From Serratia sp. DD3 (GTDB lineage Bacteria > Pseudomonadota > Gammaproteobacteria > Enterobacterales > Enterobacteriaceae): 49,041 nt of DNA. The notes under the pieces are model-generated. The model searched no databases, was not told the origin of the DNA, and saw only the letters and a list, made by a program, of their open reading frames with translations. The position numbers and the translations under genes were made by a program. Location of the stretch: NCBI RefSeq assembly GCF_000496755.2, contig NZ_AYKS02000077.1, positions 1-49,041 of the forward strand, read 5' to 3'. The stretch's first letter is position 1, and the number at the start of each line of letters is the position of its first letter. Positions 11,876 to 20,226 of the stretch are shown piece by piece.

Positions 11876-12100
11876 TTATTTGCTGAGGGCATCCGCCGTT
11901 TTGAGAATTTTGTGAAGTTCATCCTTGATATGCAGTTTTTCCTTTTTTAAACGCACGACTTCTTCAGAGTATCCGGAACCCGATGGCCCTTCTAATCTGG
12001 AAATTTCATGATCCAGCTGATTGTGTTTTTCAAATAATGACTGAAAGCGAGGATGGTTTGATTTGAGCTGCGATATTAAGTCACGGTATTCTGGAAACAT
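11876..12100 (-). CDS. ydcH: YdcH family small protein (DUF465)
   Basis: 74-residue, highly charged, helical protein matching E. coli YdcH: MFPEYRDLISQLK, then HNQLDHEISRLEG and EVVRLKKEKLHIKDEL. Heptad-like spacing suggests a coiled coil. The function of the family is not established. The start is fixed by AAAGGAG nine bases before ATG; an upstream in-frame start (12121) would add seven residues absent from the homologue. No partner gene is adjacent. Confidence 0.9.
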   Translation of the reverse strand: MFPEYRDLISQLKSNHPRFQSLFEKHNQLDHEISRLEGPSGSGYSEEVVRLKKEKLHIKDELHKILKTADALSK

Positions 12101-12121
12101 ACTCAGGCTCCTTTGAGTCAA

Positions 12122-12575
12122 CGGTAGGTTGGAAGTTTACTCACTTCTACATTAACTCACCGTGGCTACTTTGAAAATGCCCCCTTTCAGTAACGGAATA
12201 TTATGCTGTTAAAAATAAAATAACCGAGATCATATCGTGGTTTTTGCACTTATGTCTAATAAGTAGACCAAAAAAATGACCGTTATTTAGAGCAATGGTG
12301 AGGTGAACATCACTAGCCTCGGAAAATAAATAAGGCAGGTGGTAATTGTTACTCGCTACCAGTTTGTACCTTTAGAGGGTAATTGGCATAAACGGGGTAG
12401 AAATCATCGTATGTTTCATTGATGAAACGCTAAATAGTTTTACTAGTGAAACATCTCATGGCAATGATCAAAACTATATCCTCGGTCACGTATTACCCAG
12501 CTTTGTTTGTTGACAATTATTTAACCAACCGTTAATAGTTGTATTACATCTTAAATAATAAACAAAGTTTAACAT
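12122..12575 (+). promoter_or_regulatory. Upstream region of the hydrolase-RidA-aminotransferase-permease unit
   Basis: AT-rich and gene-free. It carries a candidate sigma-70 promoter: consensus TTGACA at 12510-12515, a 17-bp gap and a weak TAATAG at 12533-12538. Two palindromes lie upstream at 12413-12452. Confidence 0.5.
12413..12452. promoter_or_regulatory. Twin palindromic operators GTTTYA-N4-TGAAAC
   Basis: Site 1 (12413-12428) is GTTTCA-TTGA-TGAAAC. Site 2 (12437-12452) is GTTTTA-CTAG-TGAAAC with extended symmetry and one mismatch. Their centres are 24 bp apart, on nearly the same helix face. They lie about 60-100 bp upstream of the candidate -35 box, which favours an activator. No regulator gene is adjacent. 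Confidence 0.55.
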
Positions 12576-13391
12576 ATGAAACTTTTAATGGGCAGTTATG
12601 ATAACGGTTCTACGGTGAGTGACGAAAAAGCGATTTTATTATCATTCCAGTCGCAAAGTCGGGCTATTTACCAACAGGAACGTCATGAGAGAAATATTGC
12701 TTATGGGGATAGCGCGCGGGAAGTTTTTGACTGGTTTTATTCACCAAATGAGTATCAAGGCACATTGATATTTATTCATGGTGGCTATTGGCAATGGTGT
12801 GATAAAGAGGATTTTGCTTTTATTGCCAAAAATCCGTTGGCATCAGGTTTCGATGTGGCATTGGTCGAGTATGGTTTAGCACCATCGACCACATTAATGG
12901 GCATTAGCCAACAAATTGGAATGGCATTGGATGCCATTGAACAACGGATAAAACAGCGTGACGAGAAACCGGTTTACCTGGTTGGACACTCTGCGGGTGG
13001 TCATTTAGCGGCATTATGGCAGCATCACTCCTGTGTTCAGGCTGTTTTTCCCATCAGTGGTATTTTTGAATTACAACCATTAATAGCCAGTGAGGTAAAC
13101 CGGAACTTACAATTGACTCGTCAGCAGATAGAAGAGTTGAGCCCAGCCCGTCATATTCCGTTAACCGCTAAGCCAATATGTTTGTTTTATGGGGCAGAGG
13201 AACTGCCAGAGTTAATCGGTCAGTCACGTTATTATTATTCTATGCTGCAGAATAAGGGAGGGCCAGTGAGTCTGTGTTCAGTTCCAGGTGCCAACCATTT
13301 CAGTGTGTTGGAAATATTATTTTCTGCAGAGAGTGCGTTATACCGCCAATGGCTTGCTTATGGAGAGACCACTGATGAGAAATATCATTGA
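12576..13391 (+). CDS. Alpha/beta hydrolase, kynurenine-formamidase-like
   Basis: 271-residue alpha/beta hydrolase. It has the HGGYW oxyanion motif and nucleophile elbow GHSAGGH, the combination seen in BNA7/KynB-like arylformamidases, and a late His in GANHFSVLE that can complete the triad. By family it would hydrolyse an aryl- or acyl-formamide or an ester; N-formylkynurenine is the best-known substrate but is inference here. First of a four-gene unit: its last 17 bp overlap the RidA gene. The start is uncertain, as no clear Shine-Dalgarno precedes this ATG and a second ATG lies 15 bp downstream. Confidence 0.8.
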   Translation: MKLLMGSYDNGSTVSDEKAILLSFQSQSRAIYQQERHERNIAYGDSAREVFDWFYSPNEYQGTLIFIHGGYWQWCDKEDFAFIAKNPLASGFDVALVEYGLAPSTTLMGISQQIGMALDAIEQRIKQRDEKPVYLVGHSAGGHLAALWQHHSCVQAVFPISGIFELQPLIASEVNRNLQLTRQQIEELSPARHIPLTAKPICLFYGAEELPELIGQSRYYYSMLQNKGGPVSLCSVPGANHFSVLEILFSAESALYRQWLAYGETTDEKYH

Positions 13392-13746
13392 AACAGGCTT
13401 ACCGGATATTGGGCAACCATTTTCCTGGGCAACATCCGGCGGCGGGATGCTATTTACCGCTCATGGTCCGGTAAAAATGGATGGCTCGATTGACACCGGG
13501 GATCCAGAAAAACAGATCCGGCTGACGTTTGATAATCTTGCCACTACGCTAAAGGCAGCTAAAAGCCATAGTGATAATGTCCTGCAGGTTATTGTTTATC
13601 TGACGGATATCAAATACGTAAAATTACTTGATTCAATATATAAAAATTATTTTGATGCTCCTTATCCCAATCGATCAACGGTTATCGTGGATAAATTAGT
13701 CGTTCCAGGGATGATAATAGAAATCACAGTGAGTGCTATTGCTTAA
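13375..13746 (+). CDS. RidA/YjgF/YER057c family protein
   Basis: 123-residue cytosolic RidA-like protein. Family members deaminate reactive enamine/imine intermediates released by PLP enzymes. The conserved Arg is present in PNRSTVIVDKL and the Glu in MIIEITVSAIA, so it may be catalytically active. A longer frame upstream lies wholly inside the hydrolase gene; I use the ATG in CTGATGAGAAATATC, preceded by GGAGAG and giving MRNIIETG. The 17-bp overlap with the hydrolase suggests translational coupling. Its neighbour, a PLP aminotransferase, is the type of enzyme RidA proteins protect. Confidence 0.85.
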   Translation: MRNIIETGLPDIGQPFSWATSGGGMLFTAHGPVKMDGSIDTGDPEKQIRLTFDNLATTLKAAKSHSDNVLQVIVYLTDIKYVKLLDSIYKNYFDAPYPNRSTVIVDKLVVPGMIIEITVSAIA

Positions 13747-13809
13747 TTGTTTTATTAAAAAAAATCTACTCTCCCGCAAATTCATTGAAAAATGAAGGAA
13801 GGAAATACC

Positions 13810-14994
13810 ATGCTGAAAAATATTAAACCCTCAATGCCTGACCCTATTATGTCGCTGATGGAAGCCTATCAACAGGATGCTCATCCCAATAAAGTCAATC
13901 TGGGAATTGGCCTTTATTATGATCATCAAGGGAATATTCCTTTGATGCAGGCGGTACATATTGCAGAGCAGCGTTTGCTGGAACAACAGCGCCCACATGC
14001 CTATCCCCCCATTGAGGGCAGCGCGTTATTTGCCAACCAGATTCAGACCTTACTCTTTGGTGAGCCAATCCCGCGCATTGCCACGATACAAAGTATCGGG
14101 GGGTCCGGCGCGTTAAAGCTAGGGGCTGATTTTATTTATCACTATTTATCGCGTCGTGAAATATGGTTACCTGACCCCACCTGGGCCAATCATCAGGCGA
14201 TATTTGAAGGCGCAGGGCTGCAGGTGAATAGCTACCCTTACTTTGATGATCTTTCCGGTCAACTGCGGTTTGAGGCGATGCTTGATACCTTGTCTTCATT
14301 GCCAGAAGGGTCGGTGGTGTTGCTACACCCCTGTTGTCATAATCCTACGGGAACTGACCTTGACCCATCGCAGTGGCGAACACTGATTCATCGGTTGCAA
14401 CAGCGTCGTTTGTTACCTTTCTTTGATATTGCTTATCAAGGGTTTGGTGATGGATTGGAAGAGGACTGTTTTGCCTTGCGCGAAATACTGAAAACCGACC
14501 TGGGTTTTTTGGTCAGCAATTCTTTCTCCAAAAACATGGCGCTGTATGGCCAGCGGGTAGGGGGATTATCAGTCTGTTGTGACAGCGTGGAAAGCGCAGG
14601 GCGGGTAAAAGGCGCGTTAAAAACATTAGTGCGCCGTAGTTACTCTTGCCCGCCGACCCATGGTAGCCAGGTGGTGGAGACGCTGTTGAGTGATCCCCAA
14701 TTGCACCAGTTATGGGAAAGCGAGTTGACCAGCATGCGCCAACGGATCAAACAGATGCGTATCACCCTGGCCGCTGGGTTGGAACAAGGGGGCTCAACCC
14801 TGGATTATGCACGTATCAGCCATCAAAAAGGGATGTTCAGCTATACCGGGCTGAATGAGCAACAAGTGAATCAGTTACGGCAGCAATATTCTATCTATTT
14901 AGTCTCACCTGGCCGAATGTGCCTGCCCGGTCTCAATCTGCAGAATGTTGATTATGTGGCCCAAGCCATCCTTGATGTGACCTGTCCCAAGTGA
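13810..14994 (+). CDS. Aromatic-type class I aminotransferase (PLP)
   Basis: 394-residue PLP aminotransferase of the AspC/TyrB branch. The Schiff-base lysine is Lys241 in NSFSKNMALYGQ. The cofactor site includes Asn178 in CCHNPTG and Asp206/Tyr209 in DIAYQ, and the substrate-carboxylate Arg is in SPGRMCLPG. It would exchange an amino group between an aromatic or dicarboxylic amino acid and a 2-oxo acid. The start is set by GGAAGG before ATG, giving MLKNIKPSMPDPI, which aligns with TyrB; six extra upstream codons are unlikely. It diverges from TyrB/AspC throughout, so it is a dedicated paralogue; kynurenine, Tyr, Phe or Trp are candidate substrates given its neighbours. Confidence 0.88.
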   Translation: MLKNIKPSMPDPIMSLMEAYQQDAHPNKVNLGIGLYYDHQGNIPLMQAVHIAEQRLLEQQRPHAYPPIEGSALFANQIQTLLFGEPIPRIATIQSIGGSGALKLGADFIYHYLSRREIWLPDPTWANHQAIFEGAGLQVNSYPYFDDLSGQLRFEAMLDTLSSLPEGSVVLLHPCCHNPTGTDLDPSQWRTLIHRLQQRRLLPFFDIAYQGFGDGLEEDCFALREILKTDLGFLVSNSFSKNMALYGQRVGGLSVCCDSVESAGRVKGALKTLVRRSYSCPPTHGSQVVETLLSDPQLHQLWESELTSMRQRIKQMRITLAAGLEQGGSTLDYARISHQKGMFSYTGLNEQQVNQLRQQYSIYLVSPGRMCLPGLNLQNVDYVAQAILDVTCPK

Positions 14995-15007
14995 AAGGGG
15001 AGTAATC

Positions 15008-16411
15008 ATGAAAGAGAAAGCCGGTTTTAATGAGATAGCGCAACGGCAAGGCGGCTTGCAGAAGCATTTAACCGCCGGGCAAATGACGATGTTGGCGATT
15101 GGCGGGGCGATCGGTACTGGCCTGTTTCTCGGTAGTGCTTATGCTATCCAGATGGCGGGGCCAAGCGTGCTGCTCAGTTATTTTATTGGTGGCGTCATTG
15201 CACTTCTGTTAATGGGATGTTTGGCGGAGATGACGGCTGAACATCCTACCTCCGGTTCGTTTGGTGATTATGCTGAGTATTATCTGAGCCCACTGTTTGG
15301 TTTTTTGGTGCGTTATTCATATTGGTCTTGCGTGGTGCTGGCGGTGGGCACCGAAGTGACGGCGATCGGCGTGTATATGCAATTTTGGTTTCCAGATACG
15401 CCCACTTGGCCTTGGGTGCTGTTGTTCTCGGCAGCGGTGATCCTTATCAACATTATCGGGGTTAAATCATTTGGTCAGGTGGAATATGCCCTTTCAACCA
15501 TCAAGGTGGTGGCGATATCGGCATTTATTGTAATTGGGATCGGTATCTTGATGGTTTCTTCTAATCCTACTTTTGGCATTCGTAACTTTACGGATAACGG
15601 TGGGTTTTTCCCTTTCGGGGTAAAAGGAATGTGGTTTGCCGTTATTGTATCGATCTTTAGTTACTTAAGTATTGAGATGATCGCGGTGGCGGCCGGCGAG
15701 GCAAAAAACCCGGTCACCGCAGTGAAAACCGCATTTAAAGGGACCATTCTACGGCTGTTTATTTTTTACATGATGTCGATTGCCCTGATGCTGGCCATTG
15801 TGCCCTGGCGGCAATCCGGTACTGGTGAAAGCCCATTTCTGGTGGCGATGAATGTGATCCAATTGCCTGCTGCTGCGGGGATCTTTAACTTTGTGGTGTT
15901 GGTTGCCGCGCTGTCGGCGATGAATAGCCAGTTATATATCACTACACGTATGATGTTCTCACTTTCTCGCGCCGGGCAAGCACCTGCTGTTCTGGGTCGC
16001 ATCAGCAAACGCGGGATCCCGGTCAATGCATTGGCAATATCCTGTATTGGCATTGTGGTTTCCATCATATTGAGTTTTGTTTATCCACAACAATCCTTTG
16101 CCGTGATGATGTCTATCTCGGTATATGGGGCTTGTTTTACTTGGTTGATGATTTTTGTTACTCATCTGTTTTTCCGCCGCCAGCATACTCAGACGCAGCT
16201 TAAGTTCCGCATGTGGGGCTACCCCTATTTTACGTTATTGGGGGGGACATTGATGTTCGCGTTAATGGTGACAACACTGTTTACCGACTTTTTTAAAATG
16301 ACGCTGTTGTTTGGTATTCCATTTACGTTGTTGCTGGTGCTGATTTATTACTATCGTCGTCAGACCCTGACAGCGGGTAGTGACAATGTATCAGTACAGA
16401 ATATGGAATGA
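15008..16411 (+). CDS. Amino acid permease, APC superfamily (AAT type)
   Basis: 467-residue inner-membrane protein with about 12 hydrophobic segments. It opens with the AAT-family signature LTAGQMTMLAIGGAIGTGLFLGS, followed by the GSFGDYAEYYLSP segment; this group includes PheP, AroP, GabP and LysP. It imports an amino acid with protons. The gene follows the aminotransferase stop by 13 bp with GGGGAG before ATG and is therefore co-transcribed with it. The context suggests uptake of the substrate that the hydrolase and aminotransferase process. Specificity cannot be read from the sequence. Confidence 0.9.
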   Translation: MKEKAGFNEIAQRQGGLQKHLTAGQMTMLAIGGAIGTGLFLGSAYAIQMAGPSVLLSYFIGGVIALLLMGCLAEMTAEHPTSGSFGDYAEYYLSPLFGFLVRYSYWSCVVLAVGTEVTAIGVYMQFWFPDTPTWPWVLLFSAAVILINIIGVKSFGQVEYALSTIKVVAISAFIVIGIGILMVSSNPTFGIRNFTDNGGFFPFGVKGMWFAVIVSIFSYLSIEMIAVAAGEAKNPVTAVKTAFKGTILRLFIFYMMSIALMLAIVPWRQSGTGESPFLVAMNVIQLPAAAGIFNFVVLVAALSAMNSQLYITTRMMFSLSRAGQAPAVLGRISKRGIPVNALAISCIGIVVSIILSFVYPQQSFAVMMSISVYGACFTWLMIFVTHLFFRRQHTQTQLKFRMWGYPYFTLLGGTLMFALMVTTLFTDFFKMTLLFGIPFTLLLVLIYYYRRQTLTAGSDNVSVQNME

Positions 16412-16637
16412 TGGGTGATCGAGCTTCTGCTCCCCTTTGCAGTTCTATCGGGGATAGTAGGGGGTTCTGTGTGTCGGTATGGGAAAGAGGTAGAATATTC
16501 GGTGTGAAAAGCCATCCATAGGCTCAAAGTTATGCCCTTTGAGCCCTATCGGTAATTTGGCTATCCACCTTCGAACCTGTAATCTGGCGCTTAAAGCATC
16601 ACCAGGAGTACGGTTAGGCAAGTGAAAGGATATTGAC

Positions 16638-16760
16638 CTAGCCCTGGATCATCATTGACAACAACTGGCCATACTTGGTCAGCATTGCCACAGAACCATC
16701 CCACACGGCAGCAAGGGTATAGATCAAAGCCAGAAATAGCATGAAAGAAGGGTTACTCAT
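16638..16760 (-). CDS. Putative 40-residue membrane micro-protein
   Basis: Short frame reading MSNPSFMLFLALIYTLAAVW and then DGSVAMLTKYGQLLSMMIQG. Residues 6-20 form one hydrophobic helix and the tail is mildly amphipathic. A near-ideal GGAGGT sits seven bases before ATG. I do not recognise the sequence. It occupies an otherwise empty 680-bp gap between the permease and the glsB-like gene. Evidence is limited to RBS plus composition, so conservation is needed to confirm it. Confidence 0.5.
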   Translation of the reverse strand: MSNPSFMLFLALIYTLAAVWDGSVAMLTKYGQLLSMMIQG

Positions 16761-17091
16761 AGCGCTACCTCCAGTCCAAGCCCGATTGATTCCTATAGAG
16801 TATAGCTTATTAAAGCATCTAAATATGACAGCTTTATTAATATAGCATAAATTTTGCTCAGTTAAAGTGTGCTGCTTGGGGAGGATGTCAGATGCTGATT
16901 CTTTGCCTATAGTAATAGTGTCTGTTCCAGATTTGATTCAAATTACAGTTAATAAGCCTGTAGCTTGAATAATGAAGGGTTAAGGTATCGCTTATCCGAG
17001 TGTGCTCTCGGGGGAGGATAATAACTGTAACGGCTGAGCCGGAATGGTTATTTGATTGCTGTTAGGTAAAAAGTGCATGGGGAGAGTCAAC

Positions 17092-17343
17092 ATGGGCATC
17101 ATTTCCTGGATTATCTTTGGCTTAATCGCCGGTTTTTTGGCTAAGTGGATTATGCCAGGCAAGGATGAAGGTGGTTTGATCATGACTATCATTCTGGGGG
17201 TTGTTGGGGCGGTAGTCGGTGGGTTTATCAGTACCCGGTTTTTCCAGATGGGTGGGGTTGACGGTTTTAATATAGGTAGTTTCGCGGTTGCTGTTGTTGG
17301 TGCTTTGATAGTGCTTTTTGTTTACAGAAAACTCAAAAGCTGA
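17092..17343 (+). CDS. GlsB/YeaQ/YmgE family stress-associated membrane protein
   Basis: 83-residue integral membrane protein with three hydrophobic segments: IISWIIFGLIAGFLAKWI, a Gly-rich middle (ILGVVGAVVGGFI) and a C-terminal FAVAVVGALIVLFVYRK. It contains the KWIMPGKDEGG loop typical of the transglycosylase-associated family. Molecular function is unknown; relatives respond to stationary phase or stress. GGGGAG before the ATG at 17092 and family length decide the start over a frame 12 codons longer. Convergent with the quinone oxidoreductase. Confidence 0.9.
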   Translation: MGIISWIIFGLIAGFLAKWIMPGKDEGGLIMTIILGVVGAVVGGFISTRFFQMGGVDGFNIGSFAVAVVGALIVLFVYRKLKS

Positions 17344-17381
17344 TTGAAGTGACATCAAATAAGGCCGCTATAGTGGTTCTC

Positions 17382-17410
17382 AAGGGGGCAAGGTTGGCCC
17401 CCTTCCTTGT
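17382..17410. terminator. Hairpin between convergent glsB-like and quinone oxidoreductase genes
   Basis: Perfect 8-bp stem AAGGGGGC / GCCCCCTT with a 7-nt loop, placed between the two stop codons. The T-tract is poor, so efficiency is uncertain. Confidence 0.5.
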
Positions 17411-17421
17411 GGCGTGACAGC

Positions 17422-18429
17422 TTAAATTGTGAGAACAATCTTGCCAATATGAGCACTGGATTCCATCAGTGCATGGGCTTGTGAGGCTTGCTCCAGCGGG
17501 AAGGTTTTAAAAATCTGCGGCTTTAGCACACCACGCTCTAACAATGGCCATACTTTCATGGCTAGATCGTCTGCGATTTGTGCTTTATCTTCCACACTGC
17601 GTGCCCTTAACGTCGAACCGCTATGAGTGAGGCGCTTGAGCAATAATGGCATCAGGTTGAGTTCTTTAACCACGCCGTTTTGGGTGCCAATTTGTACAAT
17701 TCGCCCGTCCATCGCCGCCGCTTTATAGTTCTTCTCAACATACTCGCCAGCAATTAGATCGACAATAACATCAGCTCCTTTACCGTTGGTGGCGAGTTTG
17801 GCCTGCTCGACAAAATCTTCAATGTGGTAGTTGATCGCCACATCAGCCCCCAGGGCCAGGCTGGCCTGCCGTTTTTCTTCTGACCCTACGGTGGTGATGA
17901 CGTAAGCATGGAAAGCCTTAGCCAGCATAGTGGCCACCGTGCCAATGCCAGAAGTACCACCATGGATCAGCACGGTTTCCCCCGCCTGCAAGTGCGCACG
18001 CTGAAAAACATTGACCCAAACAGTGAAAAAGGTTTCTGGAATGGCGGCCGCTTCCACCAGGCTTAATCCGTGGGGGACCGGTAAGGCATTGCGTTCATCA
18101 ACCTGGCAGTATTCAGCATAACCCCCACCGGCGACCAGCGCACAAACCTGATCCCCTGGTTGATATTTTTGTACGTTGCTCCCCACGGCGGCAACAACAC
18201 CAGCCACTTCCAAGCCAGGAATATCTGAAGCCCCAGGCGGGGGAGGATAGTGACCACGTCTTTGCATCACATCTGGGCGGTTAACGCCAGCGGCAGCGAC
18301 TTTTACCAGAATTTCGCCAGCTGCCAATGTGGGCAAGGGCCGTTGAGCAAGCGCCAGAACATTGGGTTCACCGGGCTGACTGATTTCGATGACTTTCATG
18401 GTGTCAGGAAGTCGTAGATGGCTGGGCAT
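17422..18429 (-). CDS. NAD(P)H quinone oxidoreductase, PIG3/QOR-like MDR family
   Basis: 335-residue zinc-free medium-chain dehydrogenase/reductase. The N-terminal GroES-like part contains AAAGVNRPDVMQRRGHYPPPPGASDIPGLEVAG, the hallmark of the PIG3-type subgroup. The Rossmann part begins at VLIHGGTSGIGTVATMLAKAF, with a GxxGxG nucleotide-binding turn. It probably reduces quinones or enals with NADPH; the physiological substrate is unknown. The start at 18429 has AAGGAT six bases upstream; MKVIEISQPG ten codons in is the other candidate. Monocistronic. Confidence 0.9.
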   Translation of the reverse strand: MPSHLRLPDTMKVIEISQPGEPNVLALAQRPLPTLAAGEILVKVAAAGVNRPDVMQRRGHYPPPPGASDIPGLEVAGVVAAVGSNVQKYQPGDQVCALVAGGGYAEYCQVDERNALPVPHGLSLVEAAAIPETFFTVWVNVFQRAHLQAGETVLIHGGTSGIGTVATMLAKAFHAYVITTVGSEEKRQASLALGADVAINYHIEDFVEQAKLATNGKGADVIVDLIAGEYVEKNYKAAAMDGRIVQIGTQNGVVKELNLMPLLLKRLTHSGSTLRARSVEDKAQIADDLAMKVWPLLERGVLKPQIFKTFPLEQASQAHALMESSAHIGKIVLTI

Positions 18430-18715
18430 GTTCTTATCCTTAAACGGTGTGATAGGGAGGCGGTTGACTCTATCTATCCTATAGACCTGTCACCCTGCAA
18501 GCGAGGGAGGATAACAGAGACTTACTCGAATCATTAAGTCAGTGTAAGCTAGAACGCATAGGACTATTTGGCGTATGGAACTAGTTTGCGTATGGAACAG
18601 CTGCTATTCAAGTGGCAGGGTTACGCCGAGGGCGTCAGTGCACTTGCCGTTGGCGTTTTTCAGAGTTATGTGTGCAACTGAAATATTACAAAGTAATTTA
18701 TATAACCTATTGAAT

Positions 18716-19591
18716 ATGCAAAATAAAGAAAAGATTACAACCTTACGCCAGCGCTGTTATCAACAGTTGTTTGATAACCAATCCCGTTCAGGGAGGCGAA
18801 TGGAAGCATTTTGGATCACCATCACCTTACTGAGCGTCGTGGTGCTGTTTCTTGAACCCGGTGGTAACACGGTATATATCCCCAATGCGCAACTGGTCCA
18901 TCTGCTATTTTGTGCGGAATTATTTTTCACTGCGGTGTTTACTGTGGAGTACCTACTGAGGTTGTGGGCGACACCGAGTAAAGAGCGGTATGCCTACAGT
19001 TTTTTCGGTATTGTGGACTTGTTATCCATGTTGCCGATGTACATCATCTGGCTTTTTCCGCAGCTGGGGATGGAGTCTGTCCTGTTGTTGCGTGTGTTGC
19101 GGATATTACGTGTATTACGTGTACTGAAATTGCTGCGCTACATGAATGGGATGAACATCGTCTGGCGCAGTCTGAAGTTAGCCCGGCATAGGCTGGCTGT
19201 CTTTTTTGCCTTTGTTGCGGTGGTGTTATGTATTTTTGGTGGGCTGATGTATGCGGTTGAGGGTGGTAGCGGCGAGTTTACCAGCCTGGCCGCTTCGATG
19301 TATTGGGCGGTAGTGACCTTAACCACGGTAGGCTATGGTGATATCGTGCCACACACGGCGTTTGGGAGATTGTTGGCTTCGTTGTTGATTTTGGTCGGTT
19401 ATTCGATTATTGCGGTACCAACAGGTATTTTTACCTCCTATATGACACAGGAATTGCAACGCCATCGTGATCGTCAAATGCGTCATTGTGAGGGGTGTTT
19501 ACGTGGTGGACATGAAAATGACGCGCTATTCTGTAGGTTTTGCGCTTCAGAGTTGCCCGAGCTATCAACAAAACCCACTGATGAATCTTAG
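18716..19591 (+). CDS. Voltage-gated K+ channel-like ion transporter with zinc-ribbon tail
   Basis: About 291-residue inner-membrane channel. S1 to S3 are hydrophobic (S1 AFWITITLLSVVVLFLEP). S4 is a clear voltage sensor with Arg every third position (LLLRVLRILRVLRVLKLLR). The pore loop has the K+ filter TLTTVGYGDIVP between S5 and S6. The cytosolic end carries CEGC...CRFC, a predicted zinc ribbon of two CxxC knuckles. It should conduct K+ in response to membrane potential. The start is uncertain: ATG 18716 gives MQNKEKITTLRQRC but has a poor RBS; the frame stays open to 18575. Confidence 0.85.
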   Translation: MQNKEKITTLRQRCYQQLFDNQSRSGRRMEAFWITITLLSVVVLFLEPGGNTVYIPNAQLVHLLFCAELFFTAVFTVEYLLRLWATPSKERYAYSFFGIVDLLSMLPMYIIWLFPQLGMESVLLLRVLRILRVLRVLKLLRYMNGMNIVWRSLKLARHRLAVFFAFVAVVLCIFGGLMYAVEGGSGEFTSLAASMYWAVVTLTTVGYGDIVPHTAFGRLLASLLILVGYSIIAVPTGIFTSYMTQELQRHRDRQMRHCEGCLRGGHENDALFCRFCASELPELSTKPTDES

Positions 19592-19920
19592 GTTGTCCAA
19601 GCGTAGCCGGAGACAGCAACACCCGGGGGTTGCTGTCTTATGAGGGATATCTTAAGTGGCTGGATAGTGTTCAATGGGAGCTGTTTCTGAGCCCTGAGGG
19701 ACGAAAACAGTTGCTATTAAATGCGGGCTATGCGTTAATAGCCCTGGCCTGTGGTACAGACCTATTTATGCACGACATTTTGAGTAAAGTAGTTCAAATT
19801 TAAAGCGTTATCCTGGATAGCTCTTCACTGACGAATTTCCTTTCTAGTGCCTCCATAAGTAACTGATAACCGGCTATTACATGCCCATGGCGGCTTAAAT
19901 TTTTTTTGAAGGAAATCGAC
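19592..19920 (+). promoter_or_regulatory. Intergenic region and probable long 5' leader of the cold-shock gene
   Basis: No reading frame stands out. A 10-bp hairpin, AGACAGCAAC / GTTGCTGTCT (19611-19638), probably ends the channel transcript although it lacks a T-run. The rest probably contains the promoter and an untranslated leader of the csp gene, as is usual for cspA-family mRNAs. Confidence 0.4.
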
Positions 19921-20133
19921 ATGTCTAACATGATCAAAGGTCAAGTGAAGTGGTTCAACGAGTCTAAAGGTTTTGGTTTTATCACTCCTGCAGACGGTAG
20001 CAAAGATGTGTTTGTACACTTCTCTGCTATTCAGAACCAAGGCTTCAAGACCCTGGCAGAAGGCCAGACAGTACAGTTCTCTATTGAGAACGGTGCTAAA
20101 GGTCCATCAGCGGCTAACGTTACCGCTATCTAA
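19921..20133 (+). CDS. cspE: Cold-shock domain protein, CspE-like
   Basis: 70-residue single CSD protein that binds RNA and single-stranded DNA and acts as an RNA chaperone or antiterminator. RNP1 KGFGFITP and RNP2 VFVHFSAI are intact. The C-terminal [11 protein letters not shown] matches CspE rather than CspC, so the symbol is the best match, not certain. GAAGGAAA lies nine bases before the ATG, and a frame starting five codons earlier would include the RBS itself. Much of its coding DNA is nearly identical to cspC at 47621. Confidence 0.92.
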   Translation: MSNMIKGQVKWFNESKGFGFITPADGSKDVFVHFSAIQNQGFKTLAEGQTVQFSIENGAKGPSAANVTAI

Positions 20134-20188
20134 TCAGTTTTTGGCTGATTAAAGAACCGCTTTGGCGGTTGGCCAAAATGATTATTCT

Positions 20189-20226
20189 AACCCTGTGAGC
20201 ATCATGCTGACAGGGTTTTGTTTTTT
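20189..20226 (+). terminator. Terminator of the cspE-like gene
   Basis: Stem AACCCTGT-G-AGCAT / ATGCT-G-ACAGGGTT with one internal mismatch, followed by TTGTTTTTT. A second smaller hairpin AACCGC / GCGGTT lies just before it near 20155. Confidence 0.85.

Noticed and set aside
13288..13374. N-terminal extension of the RidA protein
   Set aside because: Lies fully inside the hydrolase gene and shows no family sequence; the internal ATG has an RBS.
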